Assembly: GCA_902766515.1 (NCBI GenBank)
Contig: CACXEB010000148.1
Coordinates: 1-9,915 of the forward strand
Direction: 5' to 3'
Source: an uncultured Eubacteriales bacterium
GTDB taxonomy: Bacteria; Bacillota_A; Clostridia; Christensenellales; Aristaeellaceae
DNA: 9,915 bases
Numbering within the stretch: position 1 is the stretch's first letter; each line of letters begins with the position of its first letter. The position numbers and the translations under genes were made by a program. A model generated the notes under the pieces. That model searched no databases. It saw only the letters and a program-made list of their open reading frames with translations, and was not told the DNA's origin. This document shows, one piece after another, positions 1 to 6,672 of the stretch.

Positions 1-204
1 CTTGCGCACGGAGACCGACGCCAGCGGGAAGTGCGTCCAGTAGATGCTGGCCACGTTGACGATGAGCGCCAGCGCGTACAGGCACAGCACCAGAATCAGG
101 CTGTCGCGCCTGAACTGCGGCTCGTCGCGGTGCTTCTTGATGTGCTCGATGACCACGATGGGATGGAACAGGATCATGACACACATTTTCAGGCTTGCGA
201 TCAT
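1..204 (-). CDS. Yip1-like membrane protein, partial (N-terminal 68 residues)
   Basis: The first 68 codons of an open gene that leaves the window at base 1. The ATG overlaps the stop of the NHL/TPR gene (ATGA, positions 204-201), a classic translational-coupling arrangement, and a GGGGAGGG ribosome binding site lies 4 bases before it. The visible protein has a short N-terminal segment containing an L-F-H-P motif (residues 12-15), a charged stretch (about 20-34: EHIKKHRDEPQFRR), then a hydrophobic helix at about 35-56. Clostridial and Paenibacillus Yip1-domain proteins encoded beside large solute-binding proteins start the same way: an FHP motif, a basic stretch, then the first membrane helix. 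I therefore propose the Yip1 family (polytopic membrane proteins, role in bacteria unknown). The call rests on the N-terminus only and could be another polytopic membrane protein. Confidence 0.6.
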   Translation of the reverse strand, partial: MIASLKMCVMILFHPIVVIEHIKKHRDEPQFRRDSLILVLCLYALALIVNVASIYWTHFPLASVSVRK

Positions 205-1661
205 AACTCCCTCCCCATCTGGACGTCGTCTGCCCACTGGTCCGCCTTGCGCTTGAGCAGCGAGAACAGTTTGATCACGGCGAACGCCAGCACCGCCACG
301 CCCAGGACGACCCAGACGAAGTATTCCCGGAACAGCTGGTGGCGGTATTCCCCGAAGGCCTCGGAATAGCCTTCCCGGTCGTTCGCCAGCTGGTAGGACC
401 GGAGCGCGCTCCGCCAATCGTCCTGCTTGCCCATGATCTTGGCGACGCCGCGGTGCGCCAGCGCGTAATTGCTGTCAATCTCCAGCGCCTGCTGCCAGTA
501 GGTCAGCGCCTCCTGGTACCTGCCTTCCCCGTGCAGGGTCACAGCCTGGTGCACGAGGCGGATAAAATGCGTCGGGCGGAAGACGGTCAGCTCGTTGGTC
601 TGGTAGTCAAGCACATACAGGTAGCCCTCGCTGTCCGCGTCGATGCTCACGGGGATCTGGAACACGCCGCCCGTGTCGCCCAGGCCGCCGAAGCAGCACA
701 GCAGGTTGCCGTCCTGGTCGTACTGGTAAATGAGGCCGGTGCCCCGGTCCACCACGGTGATGATGCCGTTGGCCTCCACCGTGACGTCCGAGAACGTCGG
801 CTTGAGCTCCCTTGCCGACCCCGTCGCCGTCGGGTCCGTGAGGACGAAGCCGTAGGTCTGCTCGGGGTAGGTGTTGGTGCCGACGGAATTGAGCTTGCGG
901 ATCTGGGCGGTGTCCTTGTTGGAAAGGATGCCGTAGATCATGTTGTCCGCGCCGATGAAGAAGTTCGAATAGCTGGCCGGCTCCTGCTTGACCGTGCGCT
1001 CGATCTGGCTTTTGCTGCCGAACAGGCGGATGAGGAAGCGCGACAGGCTGAAGCCCACCTTGTCGGCCCCCAGGTAACCGCGGAATTGGTTGGCCTCGTC
1101 CAGCGCGATCAGGTTGGCGCCCTTCAGCGCGTAGATATAGCCGGTATTCGCCACGAAGATCTTCTGGACGTCGAAGGTGAAGTTGGCGCCCAGCAGGGAG
1201 GAGTCCGGCTTCACATAGGCCTTGCGGTCCGTCAGGTCCGCGTTGAGGGTGGCGATGCGCAGGTTGCCCGTGTCCGCGATCCAGATGCTGCCGTCATCGT
1301 GCACATAGACGCCGCGCGGCTTTTTGAGCTTCGCGCCGCAGGCCTCGGTGATGATCCGCAGCACCTCGCCGTCCCGGGTCATCTGCAGGATGCGGTTGTT
1401 CTCGCCGTCCGCCACATAGATGGTATCGTCCGGGGCCACATACAGGTCCTCGGGATGGTTCATGAAGCCGGCCTCGCCCAGGTTGCGGACCGTCGTATAG
1501 ACCTCATACGCCGCCGGGATCGGCAGGTAGGTGTCCGTCCCGTCCATCGTGTCCGTGTCGACCACAAACGCGTCCATGCCTACGATGGCCCGCGCCGTCC
1601 CCTGGACCAGGCAGATGACCGCCAGCAGCACGGCCGGCCATCTCCACCGGATGATTCGCAT
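201..1661 (-). CDS. Exported NHL-repeat and TPR protein with C-terminal membrane anchor
   Basis: 486 residues. The start is set by AAAGGAGGA 10 bases upstream and by the signal peptide that follows directly: basic RIIRWRW, hydrophobic core to about residue 20, likely cleavage after ARA at 25. NHL beta-propeller repeats are visible at about 66-102 (IYVADGENNRILQM) and 114-140 (IWIADTGNLRI), and a later one at 333-362 (LYVLDYQTNELTVF); the region between is probably the rest of the propeller. A TPR-like helical pair follows at about 373-440 (GRYQEALTYWQQALEIDSNYALAHRG is the recognisable part, split here only for reading). One membrane helix at 448-466 and a charged tail end the protein. The predicted topology puts the propeller and TPR outside the membrane and a roughly 20-residue tail inside. 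It sits between the ABC permeases and a Yip1-like gene, so a role in ligand capture, scaffolding or sensing near the transporter is inferred; no enzyme motif is visible. Confidence 0.85.
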   Translation of the reverse strand: MRIIRWRWPAVLLAVICLVQGTARAIVGMDAFVVDTDTMDGTDTYLPIPAAYEVYTTVRNLGEAGFMNHPEDLYVAPDDTIYVADGENNRILQMTRDGEVLRIITEACGAKLKKPRGVYVHDDGSIWIADTGNLRIATLNADLTDRKAYVKPDSSLLGANFTFDVQKIFVANTGYIYALKGANLIALDEANQFRGYLGADKVGFSLSRFLIRLFGSKSQIERTVKQEPASYSNFFIGADNMIYGILSNKDTAQIRKLNSVGTNTYPEQTYGFVLTDPTATGSARELKPTFSDVTVEANGIITVVDRGTGLIYQYDQDGNLLCCFGGLGDTGGVFQIPVSIDADSEGYLYVLDYQTNELTVFRPTHFIRLVHQAVTLHGEGRYQEALTYWQQALEIDSNYALAHRGVAKIMGKQDDWRSALRSYQLANDREGYSEAFGEYRHQLFREYFVWVVLGVAVLAFAVIKLFSLLKRKADQWADDVQMGREL

Positions 1662-1670
1662 GTCCCGTCG

Positions 1671-1679
1671 TCCTCCTTT
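1671..1679 (-). promoter_or_regulatory. Ribosome binding site deciding the NHL/TPR start
   Basis: AAAGGAGGA on the minus strand, 9 to 10 bases before the ATG at 1661. The reading frame stays open upstream into the permease gene (to about 2258), but only this ATG has a strong site and is followed by a signal peptide. Confidence 0.8.
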
Positions 1680-1687
1680 GCGTCCCG

Positions 1688-2578
1688 TCACGATTTGATG
1701 CCGGAGTATGACATGGTCTCCATGACCTTGCCGCGCATGATCGCGAACACCAGGATCGACGGGACCGTCGTCAGGAAGGTCGCCGCGCCTACCGTGCCCG
1801 CGCGCGCCACCACGCCCGCGCCGCCGGACAGGGTCTGCAGGGCCAGCGGCAGGGTCTTGAGCGCGTTGCTGCTGATAAAGATCAGCGGAGAGAAGTAGTC
1901 GTTCCAGTTGTTCACGAAGGAGAAGACCGCCAGCGTGGTCCAGGCCGGCTTCAGCAGCGGCATCGCGATGGTCCAGAACACCCGGAACTCCCGCGAGCCG
2001 TCGATGCGGGCCGCCTCCAGGATGGAGTCCGGCAGCTGTTCGCAGAACTGCTTGACCAGGAAAAAGTTGTACGCCACGGCGATCTTGGGGATGATCAGGG
2101 CCAGGTAGGTGTTTACCAGCCCCAGGCCGTTGACCACCAGGTAGTTGGGGATCTGCGTGACGTGGTTGGAGAACATGAGCGCCGCCAGCACGACCGCGAA
2201 AATCGCGCCGCTGCCGGCCGGTTTGTGCTTGACGAGCCCATAGGCGCCCATGCAGCACACCACCACGCTCAGCACCACCGTCACCACCGTGGTGAACAGG
2301 GAGTTGAAGATGTAGCGGGTGAAGGGCACCGTGGACGAGGACAGGGACGTCAGCAGGTCGCTGAAGTTGCGCAGCGTCGGCCGGTGCACGATCAGCCGGG
2401 GCGGATAGATATACAGTTCGTCCAGCGGCATCAGGCTGCGGCAGACCATGGCGAACAGCGGCAGGCCCGCGATCACCACGAGGACCGCCAGCAGCAGGTA
2501 CAGCATCAGGCGGGAAAAGGACAGCCTGCGCAGCCGGAAGCGGCGGCGGGGCGGCTTTTCCATCACACGTGTCGTCAT
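1688..2578 (-). CDS. Carbohydrate ABC transporter permease (MalG/LacG-type)
   Basis: 296 residues, the usual size for a CUT1-family inner-membrane subunit. It forms half of the transmembrane channel for a sugar importer, pairing with the permease encoded upstream. Hydrophobic segments are visible at about 24-46, 93-115, 123-140, 153-172, 212-228 and 262-281, six helices as expected for the MalG type. The cytoplasmic EAA loop that docks onto the ATPase is present at 188-207 (EAARIDG, then the I-x-M-P variant). The C-terminus ends in GIKS, similar to the G-hydrophobic-K-G/S ends common in this family. The N-terminus is strongly basic (PPRRRFRLRR), consistent with an inside location. The start is at 2578 because GGAGG lies 6 bases upstream; an ATG at codon 6 is a weaker alternative, and an upstream in-frame ATG at 2641 would overlap the previous gene and lacks a site. 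The 26-base gap to the next gene indicates co-transcription. Confidence 0.93.
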   Translation of the reverse strand: MTTRVMEKPPRRRFRLRRLSFSRLMLYLLLAVLVVIAGLPLFAMVCRSLMPLDELYIYPPRLIVHRPTLRNFSDLLTSLSSSTVPFTRYIFNSLFTTVVTVVLSVVVCCMGAYGLVKHKPAGSGAIFAVVLAALMFSNHVTQIPNYLVVNGLGLVNTYLALIIPKIAVAYNFFLVKQFCEQLPDSILEAARIDGSREFRVFWTIAMPLLKPAWTTLAVFSFVNNWNDYFSPLIFISSNALKTLPLALQTLSGGAGVVARAGTVGAATFLTTVPSILVFAIMRGKVMETMSYSGIKS

Positions 2579-2584
2579 CGCTTT

Positions 2585-2591
2585 CCTCCCC
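2585..2591 (-). promoter_or_regulatory. Ribosome binding site deciding the second permease start
   Basis: GGGGAGG on the minus strand, 6 bases before the ATG at 2578, inside the 16-base gap between the two permease genes. It supports 2578 over the longer in-frame start at 2641. Confidence 0.75.
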
Positions 2592-2594
2592 GTC

Positions 2595-3545
2595 TCAGGT
2601 GTTGTCCTTGAATATGTGCATGCAGATGCGGCCCAGCGCAAACGTGATCACGAACAGCGCCATGGCCACCGCGCTGGCGTATCCCATGTTGAAGCGCGTG
2701 AAGGCGTAGTCGTACAGGTGCGCCACAATGGTGTGGGCCGCGTAGTTGGGGCTCGGCATGCCGGCCACGGCCGTCGCCACGTCAAAGACGCCAAAGGCGC
2801 TCACGATCGCGTTGATCGCGCCGAACAGCATCTGCGGCTTCATCATGGGCAGCGTGATGTAGCGGAGCTCCTGGAAGCGGTTCTTGATGCCGTCCACGCG
2901 GGCGGCCTCATACATGGACGGATCCACGTTCTGCAGGCCGGCCAGGAAGACCAGGAAGCCCGTGCCCATGCTCATCCACACGGAGATGATCATGATGACC
3001 GGCAGGATGTACGTGGCGTCCTTGGTCCACAGGATCGGCTCCAGGATGAGGCCTGCGCGCAGCAGCAGGTTGTTGATGTAGCCGTAGCGGTCGCCCGAAA
3101 ACAGGATCAGCCAGATATTGGCCATCGCCACGCCGCTGGTCAGGCTGGGCGCGTAGAACATCAGGCTGAAGAAGCCGCGCCCGCGCTTCACCAGGGTGAT
3201 CAGCCACGCCATCAGGAAGGACGCGAAATACCCGATCGGGCCGGTGATGACCGCGAAGACCATCGTGTTCTGCAGCGACAGCAGGAAGACATCGTCGTCC
3301 AGGACCAGCTGGCTGTAATTGCGCAGCCCGATAAACTGCGCGGGCTGGATCATGTTGTAATTGGTCAGGCTGTAGAACATCGCCACCGCGACCGGCACGA
3401 TCACAAAGACCGCGAAAAGGATCAGGAAGGGCAGCAGAAACGCATAGCCCGTCCCGTTTTTGCGCAGCCAGGCGCGCAGACGATCGCCCAGGGCCGGCCG
3501 ATCCGTCCTGTTCTGCGCCGCTGTCAGCGTTTTCGTGTCCTGCAT
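2595..3545 (-). CDS. Sugar ABC transporter permease (MalF/UgpA-type)
   Basis: 316 residues. This is the first of two CUT1-type inner-membrane subunits. A basic cytoplasmic N-terminus (to about 30) precedes helix 1 (GYAFLLPFLILFAVFVIVPV, 33-52) with the LLPF...VP pattern typical of the family. Further hydrophobic segments occur at about 94-118, 126-149, 179-203, 241-261 and 287-308. The EAA loop for ATPase contact is at 213-233 (YEAARVDG, with I-T-L-P at its end), matching the EAA-x3-G-x9-I-x-LP consensus well. The start is at 3545 because a GGGGAGGAA site lies just upstream; the frame remains open to 3593 into the solute-binding protein gene but without a site. It lies 25 bases after the solute-binding protein stop and 16 bases before the next permease. 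No ATP-binding subunit is encoded here. Family identity is sure; the sugar is not determinable from sequence alone. Confidence 0.94.
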   Translation of the reverse strand: MQDTKTLTAAQNRTDRPALGDRLRAWLRKNGTGYAFLLPFLILFAVFVIVPVAVAMFYSLTNYNMIQPAQFIGLRNYSQLVLDDDVFLLSLQNTMVFAVITGPIGYFASFLMAWLITLVKRGRGFFSLMFYAPSLTSGVAMANIWLILFSGDRYGYINNLLLRAGLILEPILWTKDATYILPVIMIISVWMSMGTGFLVFLAGLQNVDPSMYEAARVDGIKNRFQELRYITLPMMKPQMLFGAINAIVSAFGVFDVATAVAGMPSPNYAAHTIVAHLYDYAFTRFNMGYASAVAMALFVITFALGRICMHIFKDNT

Positions 3546-3549
3546 GCTC

Positions 3550-3558
3550 TTCCTCCCC
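3550..3558 (-). promoter_or_regulatory. Ribosome binding site deciding the first permease start
   Basis: GGGGAGGAA on the minus strand, 4 bases before the ATG at 3545. It lies in the gap after the solute-binding protein stop and favours this start over the in-frame ATG at 3593. Confidence 0.75.
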
Positions 3559-3570
3559 GCGTGAAGACGG

Positions 3571-6570
3571 TCAGTCCAGGCCGAACTCCTCACGCTTGTT
3601 CTTCAGCTCCTTGTTGATGTCCCTGACGGCCTTTTCCAGCGCGTCGCGCGCGTTTTCGTTGTTGATGCACACGCGGTTCCACGCGTTGATGATGTGCCGG
3701 CCGGTAAAATACCCGCCCGGGACGATCAGCTGCTCCTGGCTGCTGGCCAGCTGCGCGCGGATGATCTGCTCGTGCCGCGCGTCCCAGGGCAGGGCGTAGA
3801 AAGCGTTCACGTTGGCCGTGTTCCACCGGGCACCCATACCCAGGATGGCCTCCAGCTCGCGGCCGTAGCGGGTCTGGGTCTCCTCGCTGCTCCACCACTT
3901 GAGGAATTCCCAGGCTGCCTCTTTCTTTTCGGATTGGCTCAGGATGATGTCCGCGGTCGCGGCGGTGGTGCCGACGGTGTGCAGGACCGTGCCGTCCGCC
4001 TGCCGCGTACCCGGCACCGGCGCGATGGACCAGCGGCCGTACAGCTCCGGCGCGGAGGTCATCAGCTGCATATAGGTCGTGAAGTTGCCGATGCCGATCG
4101 GCATGGTGCCCGTCCGGATCCGCGTGAAGAAGTTGCTCTCGGCGTCGATCTCATAGTTGGCGTACATGTCCGTCCAGGCCTTGAACGCCCGGTAGGCCTC
4201 CGGCGTGTCGAGCGCGGAGGACACCCCGTCCCCGTGGTAGTAGTCCCCGCCCATCTGCAGCAGCAGCATGGTGAACCCGCGCAGCGCGCCGGGGGAGTTG
4301 CTGGAGACGGAGGTATCCACCGGGAGGGAGAAGGACATGTTGTTTTCATACAGCCGGGGCAGCACCCGCTGGTACAGGTCCTCCCAGGTCTCGGGCAGCT
4401 GGATGCCCAGCTCGCTCAGGATGTCCTGGCGGTAGATCATGACGGTGTAATCCATCGTCTCCGGCAGGGCGTATACCCCGCCGTTGTACCGGAAGGGGAT
4501 CAGGCCGGAGGGATAGAAGCGGGAGGCGACCTCCTCAAAATCCGGGAACTGCGACAGGTCCACAACCGCTTCCCGGAAGGCGAACTCGTTGGGCAGGTTG
4601 TACTCGACGCTCAGGCCGACGTCGGGCGCCGTCCCGCTGGCCACGCTCAGCATGATGGTGTTCACGGAACCGGTCGAAAGCTGGCCCGTGGGCAGCACGT
4701 GCAGGTTGATCACAATGCCCGTCCGAGGCGTGAAATCCTCGTCGGCCAGCTCCTTCAGGATCTCGCCCCACTCCGTGCCGCGGGCGATCCAGACGTTCAG
4801 CACCGTCATCTCCTGGCCCGCGCTGTGCTCGTCCACGATCAGGCCGACGCTGTCATAGTCCTTGCTGAAGGACGCGAGGAAGTTTTCCCCCGTCACTGCC
4901 ATGCGCTGCAGGAAGGTGGACGTCCGAACGTCAAAGGCCGTGTCCGGAGCGGTCAGCGCCAGGTAGTCCACCGCCATGGGGCATTTCTCAATGCTGGAAA
5001 TATAGGTGCCCAGGTTGGTCTGCGCGTTGTCCAGGTCTGACAGCGCCTTGGGGATGCGGTCCACGTCCTCGGCGAAGAAGTGCAGCTGGTCGATGATCTG
5101 GCGGTAGTTGTTCTCCATGGAGGTCGTCTCGCTGGACACCTGCCTGAGCAGGTCGGCGCTCTCCGTCAGCCGGTCCGCCAGGTAGGTCAGCTGACCGCTC
5201 AGCTCCGGCATCGTCCGGTAGAGGTCGTACTCGTAGTTATAGTCCGGCTCCGTACCGGTGATCTTCACGATCTCGCGCTGCAGCTGGCCCAGGTAGGTGA
5301 CGTCCTTCTCGGTGCGCAGCATGATGTCGCCGATCGGTCCCAGCTTGACCGTCATGGTGAGGGTATGCGCACCCTGCTCCAGGTAAAACGCGTAGGGCTG
5401 TCCTTTGGCATCACGGAGGGTTTCACCGTACCAGACGGCGCTGTAAGGGAAGGCATACAGCCGCATTTCGTCGAAGGGGACCGCCCCGTCCAGCATCACC
5501 TGTCGGTAGGAGGGCATCCCGGGATCCGTATTCTGCAGCGCCTTGACATGCAGGCTGTACAGCCCACTCTCCGGCGCTTCAAACGTCCAGGTGACCGCCG
5601 CGTTGCCCAGCCGCCAGCGGTAGCCGCCCACCACGTTCAGCACGCGCTCCGCGCCGGATTTCGGCTCCGTCAGCGGGTCCGCGTCGCTCTCCCGGCGGAT
5701 GACGGACTCGCTGCGCCAAGCGCTGGCCTCGCCCTGCAGCTTGATCACCGTGTCCGCGCCGACCGGTTTTGCCCCGGCTTCCCGCCAGGCGGCCAGCTGA
5801 GCCTCATACGGCAGGTACCGCTGCGGGGCGACAAAGGCGAGCTCCGTCAGCATCACCGGCTGGTCCACATACGCCAGCGTGACCTCGTGCGTCCCCGCCG
5901 TCAGGTAAAAAGTCAGCGGGTCGACATAGATCGCCTGCTGGTCCACCGCCCGCACCGTCTGCCAGCGGTACAGCTCGTGCATGCGCGGCCAGACCTCGTC
6001 GCCGATCGCGTTGACGCGCAGCCCGCCGTCCGGCTGGAGCTCTTCCTCAAAGGCGCGGTACAGGCACAGGTTATTCGCTTCCTCATAGGGGACGGCGCCG
6101 TCGATCAGCAGCCTGCGCTGCGCCTTGGCCTCGTTGCCGCCGATGCTCAGATAGGTGATGGTCAGCTCATACAGTCCGGCTTCTTCCACCTGGACGGTCC
6201 AGGTCGCGCTGTTCTCGCTGTCACCGGAGCGCAGGTATGCACCGGCGGCTTCCCCGCCGCCCAGCAGCCGGGGCCATTCCGCCCGCTCCGGCGTGACCAG
6301 CGCGATATCGCCGCTCAGCTGTGCATCCTCCGCCTTCAGGTCGATCCGGACATCCGCCTGGACCGCCTGCGCGCCGTCCGCTTCCCAGCCGGCCAGCACA
6401 TCGCCGTAATCGGCCGCCGTCTCCCCGGCCAGCTGAAACAGGTCCGCCCACTGGTCGGGCGCTTCCGCGGCCGCGCCGCACAGGCCCAGCGCCAGCGCTA
6501 GCGCGAGCATGATCGCAAACAGCCGATCCCGGAATATGAACAAACACCGATTTCCCAGGCGTCCCCGCAT
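3571..6570 (-). CDS. Large extracellular solute-binding protein with duplicated N-terminal modules
   Basis: 999 residues, more than twice the usual 400-450 for a family 1 sugar-binding protein. AAAGGAG 9 bases upstream supports the start. An export signal is at about 10-35; cleavage after GAAA (35) is likely. A cysteine at 31 lies in L-G-L-C, a poor lipobox, so lipid anchoring is uncertain. Two related beta-rich modules follow: about 72-250 and 270-420. Both share W-T (124/328), a G-L-Y (132/336), DGAVP with Y or F (158-162/361-366), and Y-L-x-x-G-x-H (222-228/396-402). They resemble sugar-binding beta-sandwich modules, but I cannot assign a CBM family. A helical linker spans about 450-535. 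The binding protein proper is about 588-990, with GTAPDVGL (646-653), Y-R-x-DIL-x-x-LGI-x-L-P-x-TWEDL (713-732) and AWEFLKWW (886-893), all typical family 1 landmarks. As first gene of the transport operon it should capture an oligosaccharide outside the membrane and deliver it to the two permeases. Confidence 0.92.
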   Translation of the reverse strand: MRGRLGNRCLFIFRDRLFAIMLALALALGLCGAAAEAPDQWADLFQLAGETAADYGDVLAGWEADGAQAVQADVRIDLKAEDAQLSGDIALVTPERAEWPRLLGGGEAAGAYLRSGDSENSATWTVQVEEAGLYELTITYLSIGGNEAKAQRRLLIDGAVPYEEANNLCLYRAFEEELQPDGGLRVNAIGDEVWPRMHELYRWQTVRAVDQQAIYVDPLTFYLTAGTHEVTLAYVDQPVMLTELAFVAPQRYLPYEAQLAAWREAGAKPVGADTVIKLQGEASAWRSESVIRRESDADPLTEPKSGAERVLNVVGGYRWRLGNAAVTWTFEAPESGLYSLHVKALQNTDPGMPSYRQVMLDGAVPFDEMRLYAFPYSAVWYGETLRDAKGQPYAFYLEQGAHTLTMTVKLGPIGDIMLRTEKDVTYLGQLQREIVKITGTEPDYNYEYDLYRTMPELSGQLTYLADRLTESADLLRQVSSETTSMENNYRQIIDQLHFFAEDVDRIPKALSDLDNAQTNLGTYISSIEKCPMAVDYLALTAPDTAFDVRTSTFLQRMAVTGENFLASFSKDYDSVGLIVDEHSAGQEMTVLNVWIARGTEWGEILKELADEDFTPRTGIVINLHVLPTGQLSTGSVNTIMLSVASGTAPDVGLSVEYNLPNEFAFREAVVDLSQFPDFEEVASRFYPSGLIPFRYNGGVYALPETMDYTVMIYRQDILSELGIQLPETWEDLYQRVLPRLYENNMSFSLPVDTSVSSNSPGALRGFTMLLLQMGGDYYHGDGVSSALDTPEAYRAFKAWTDMYANYEIDAESNFFTRIRTGTMPIGIGNFTTYMQLMTSAPELYGRWSIAPVPGTRQADGTVLHTVGTTAATADIILSQSEKKEAAWEFLKWWSSEETQTRYGRELEAILGMGARWNTANVNAFYALPWDARHEQIIRAQLASSQEQLIVPGGYFTGRHIINAWNRVCINNENARDALEKAVRDINKELKNKREEFGLD

Positions 6571-6596
6571 ATATCTGCTCCTTTAAGAACATGGAC

Positions 6597-6618
6597 TGAT
6601 AACGACCTGATTTTAACA
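6597..6618 (-). promoter_or_regulatory. Candidate extended -10 promoter of the transport operon
   Basis: On the minus strand TGTTAAAAT (6618-6610) matches the extended -10 form TG-N-TATAAT at five of six hexamer positions. It is about 40 bases before the solute-binding protein ATG, giving a leader of roughly 33 bases. No good -35 is present (the 17- and 18-base spacings give only weak matches), which an extended -10 can tolerate. The motif abuts the T-tract of the preceding terminator. A weak inverted repeat (TGATAACG at 6597-6604 against TTTTAACA at 6611-6618, 5 of 8 matching) covers it and could be an operator; I give that little weight. Confidence 0.4.
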
Positions 6619-6649
6619 AAAAACAGCCACGACTGAAATGTCATGGCTG
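6617..6649 (-). terminator. Rho-independent terminator after GH43
   Basis: On the minus strand, CAGCCATGAC and GTCGTGGCTG form a 10-base-pair stem with one G-U pair around a 6-base loop (ATTTCA), followed directly by TTTTTT and G. Arms are 6640-6649 and 6624-6633. It begins 23 bases after the GH43 stop codon and has no open frame across it, so it ends the floA-to-GH43 unit and insulates the transport operon. Confidence 0.9.
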
Positions 6650-6672
6650 GTATAAATTTTTACATGCTTATG

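Noticed and set aside
339..1898. Long plus-strand open frame (519 codons) opposite the NHL/TPR gene
   Set aside because: It is antisense to a gene with a signal peptide, ribosome binding site and recognisable domains. Its product is rich in Arg, Ala, Val, His and Gln, the usual composition of a GC-rich shadow frame, with no motif.
201..2258. NHL/TPR gene extended to a 685-residue product
   Set aside because: The first 199 residues would overlap almost the whole second half of the permease gene in another frame and have shadow composition. The signal peptide and strong ribosome binding site place the start at 1661.
6624..6660. Terminator reading in the plus direction from the same stem
   Set aside because: There is no plus-strand gene to terminate, and the T-run on that side (6657-6661) is separated from the stem by seven bases; the minus-strand T6 tract directly adjoins the stem.
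6571..6672. Catabolite-repression (cre) site or riboswitch upstream of the transport operon
   Set aside because: I found no convincing match to the cre consensus, and the gap is too short for a known riboswitch once the terminator is accounted for.
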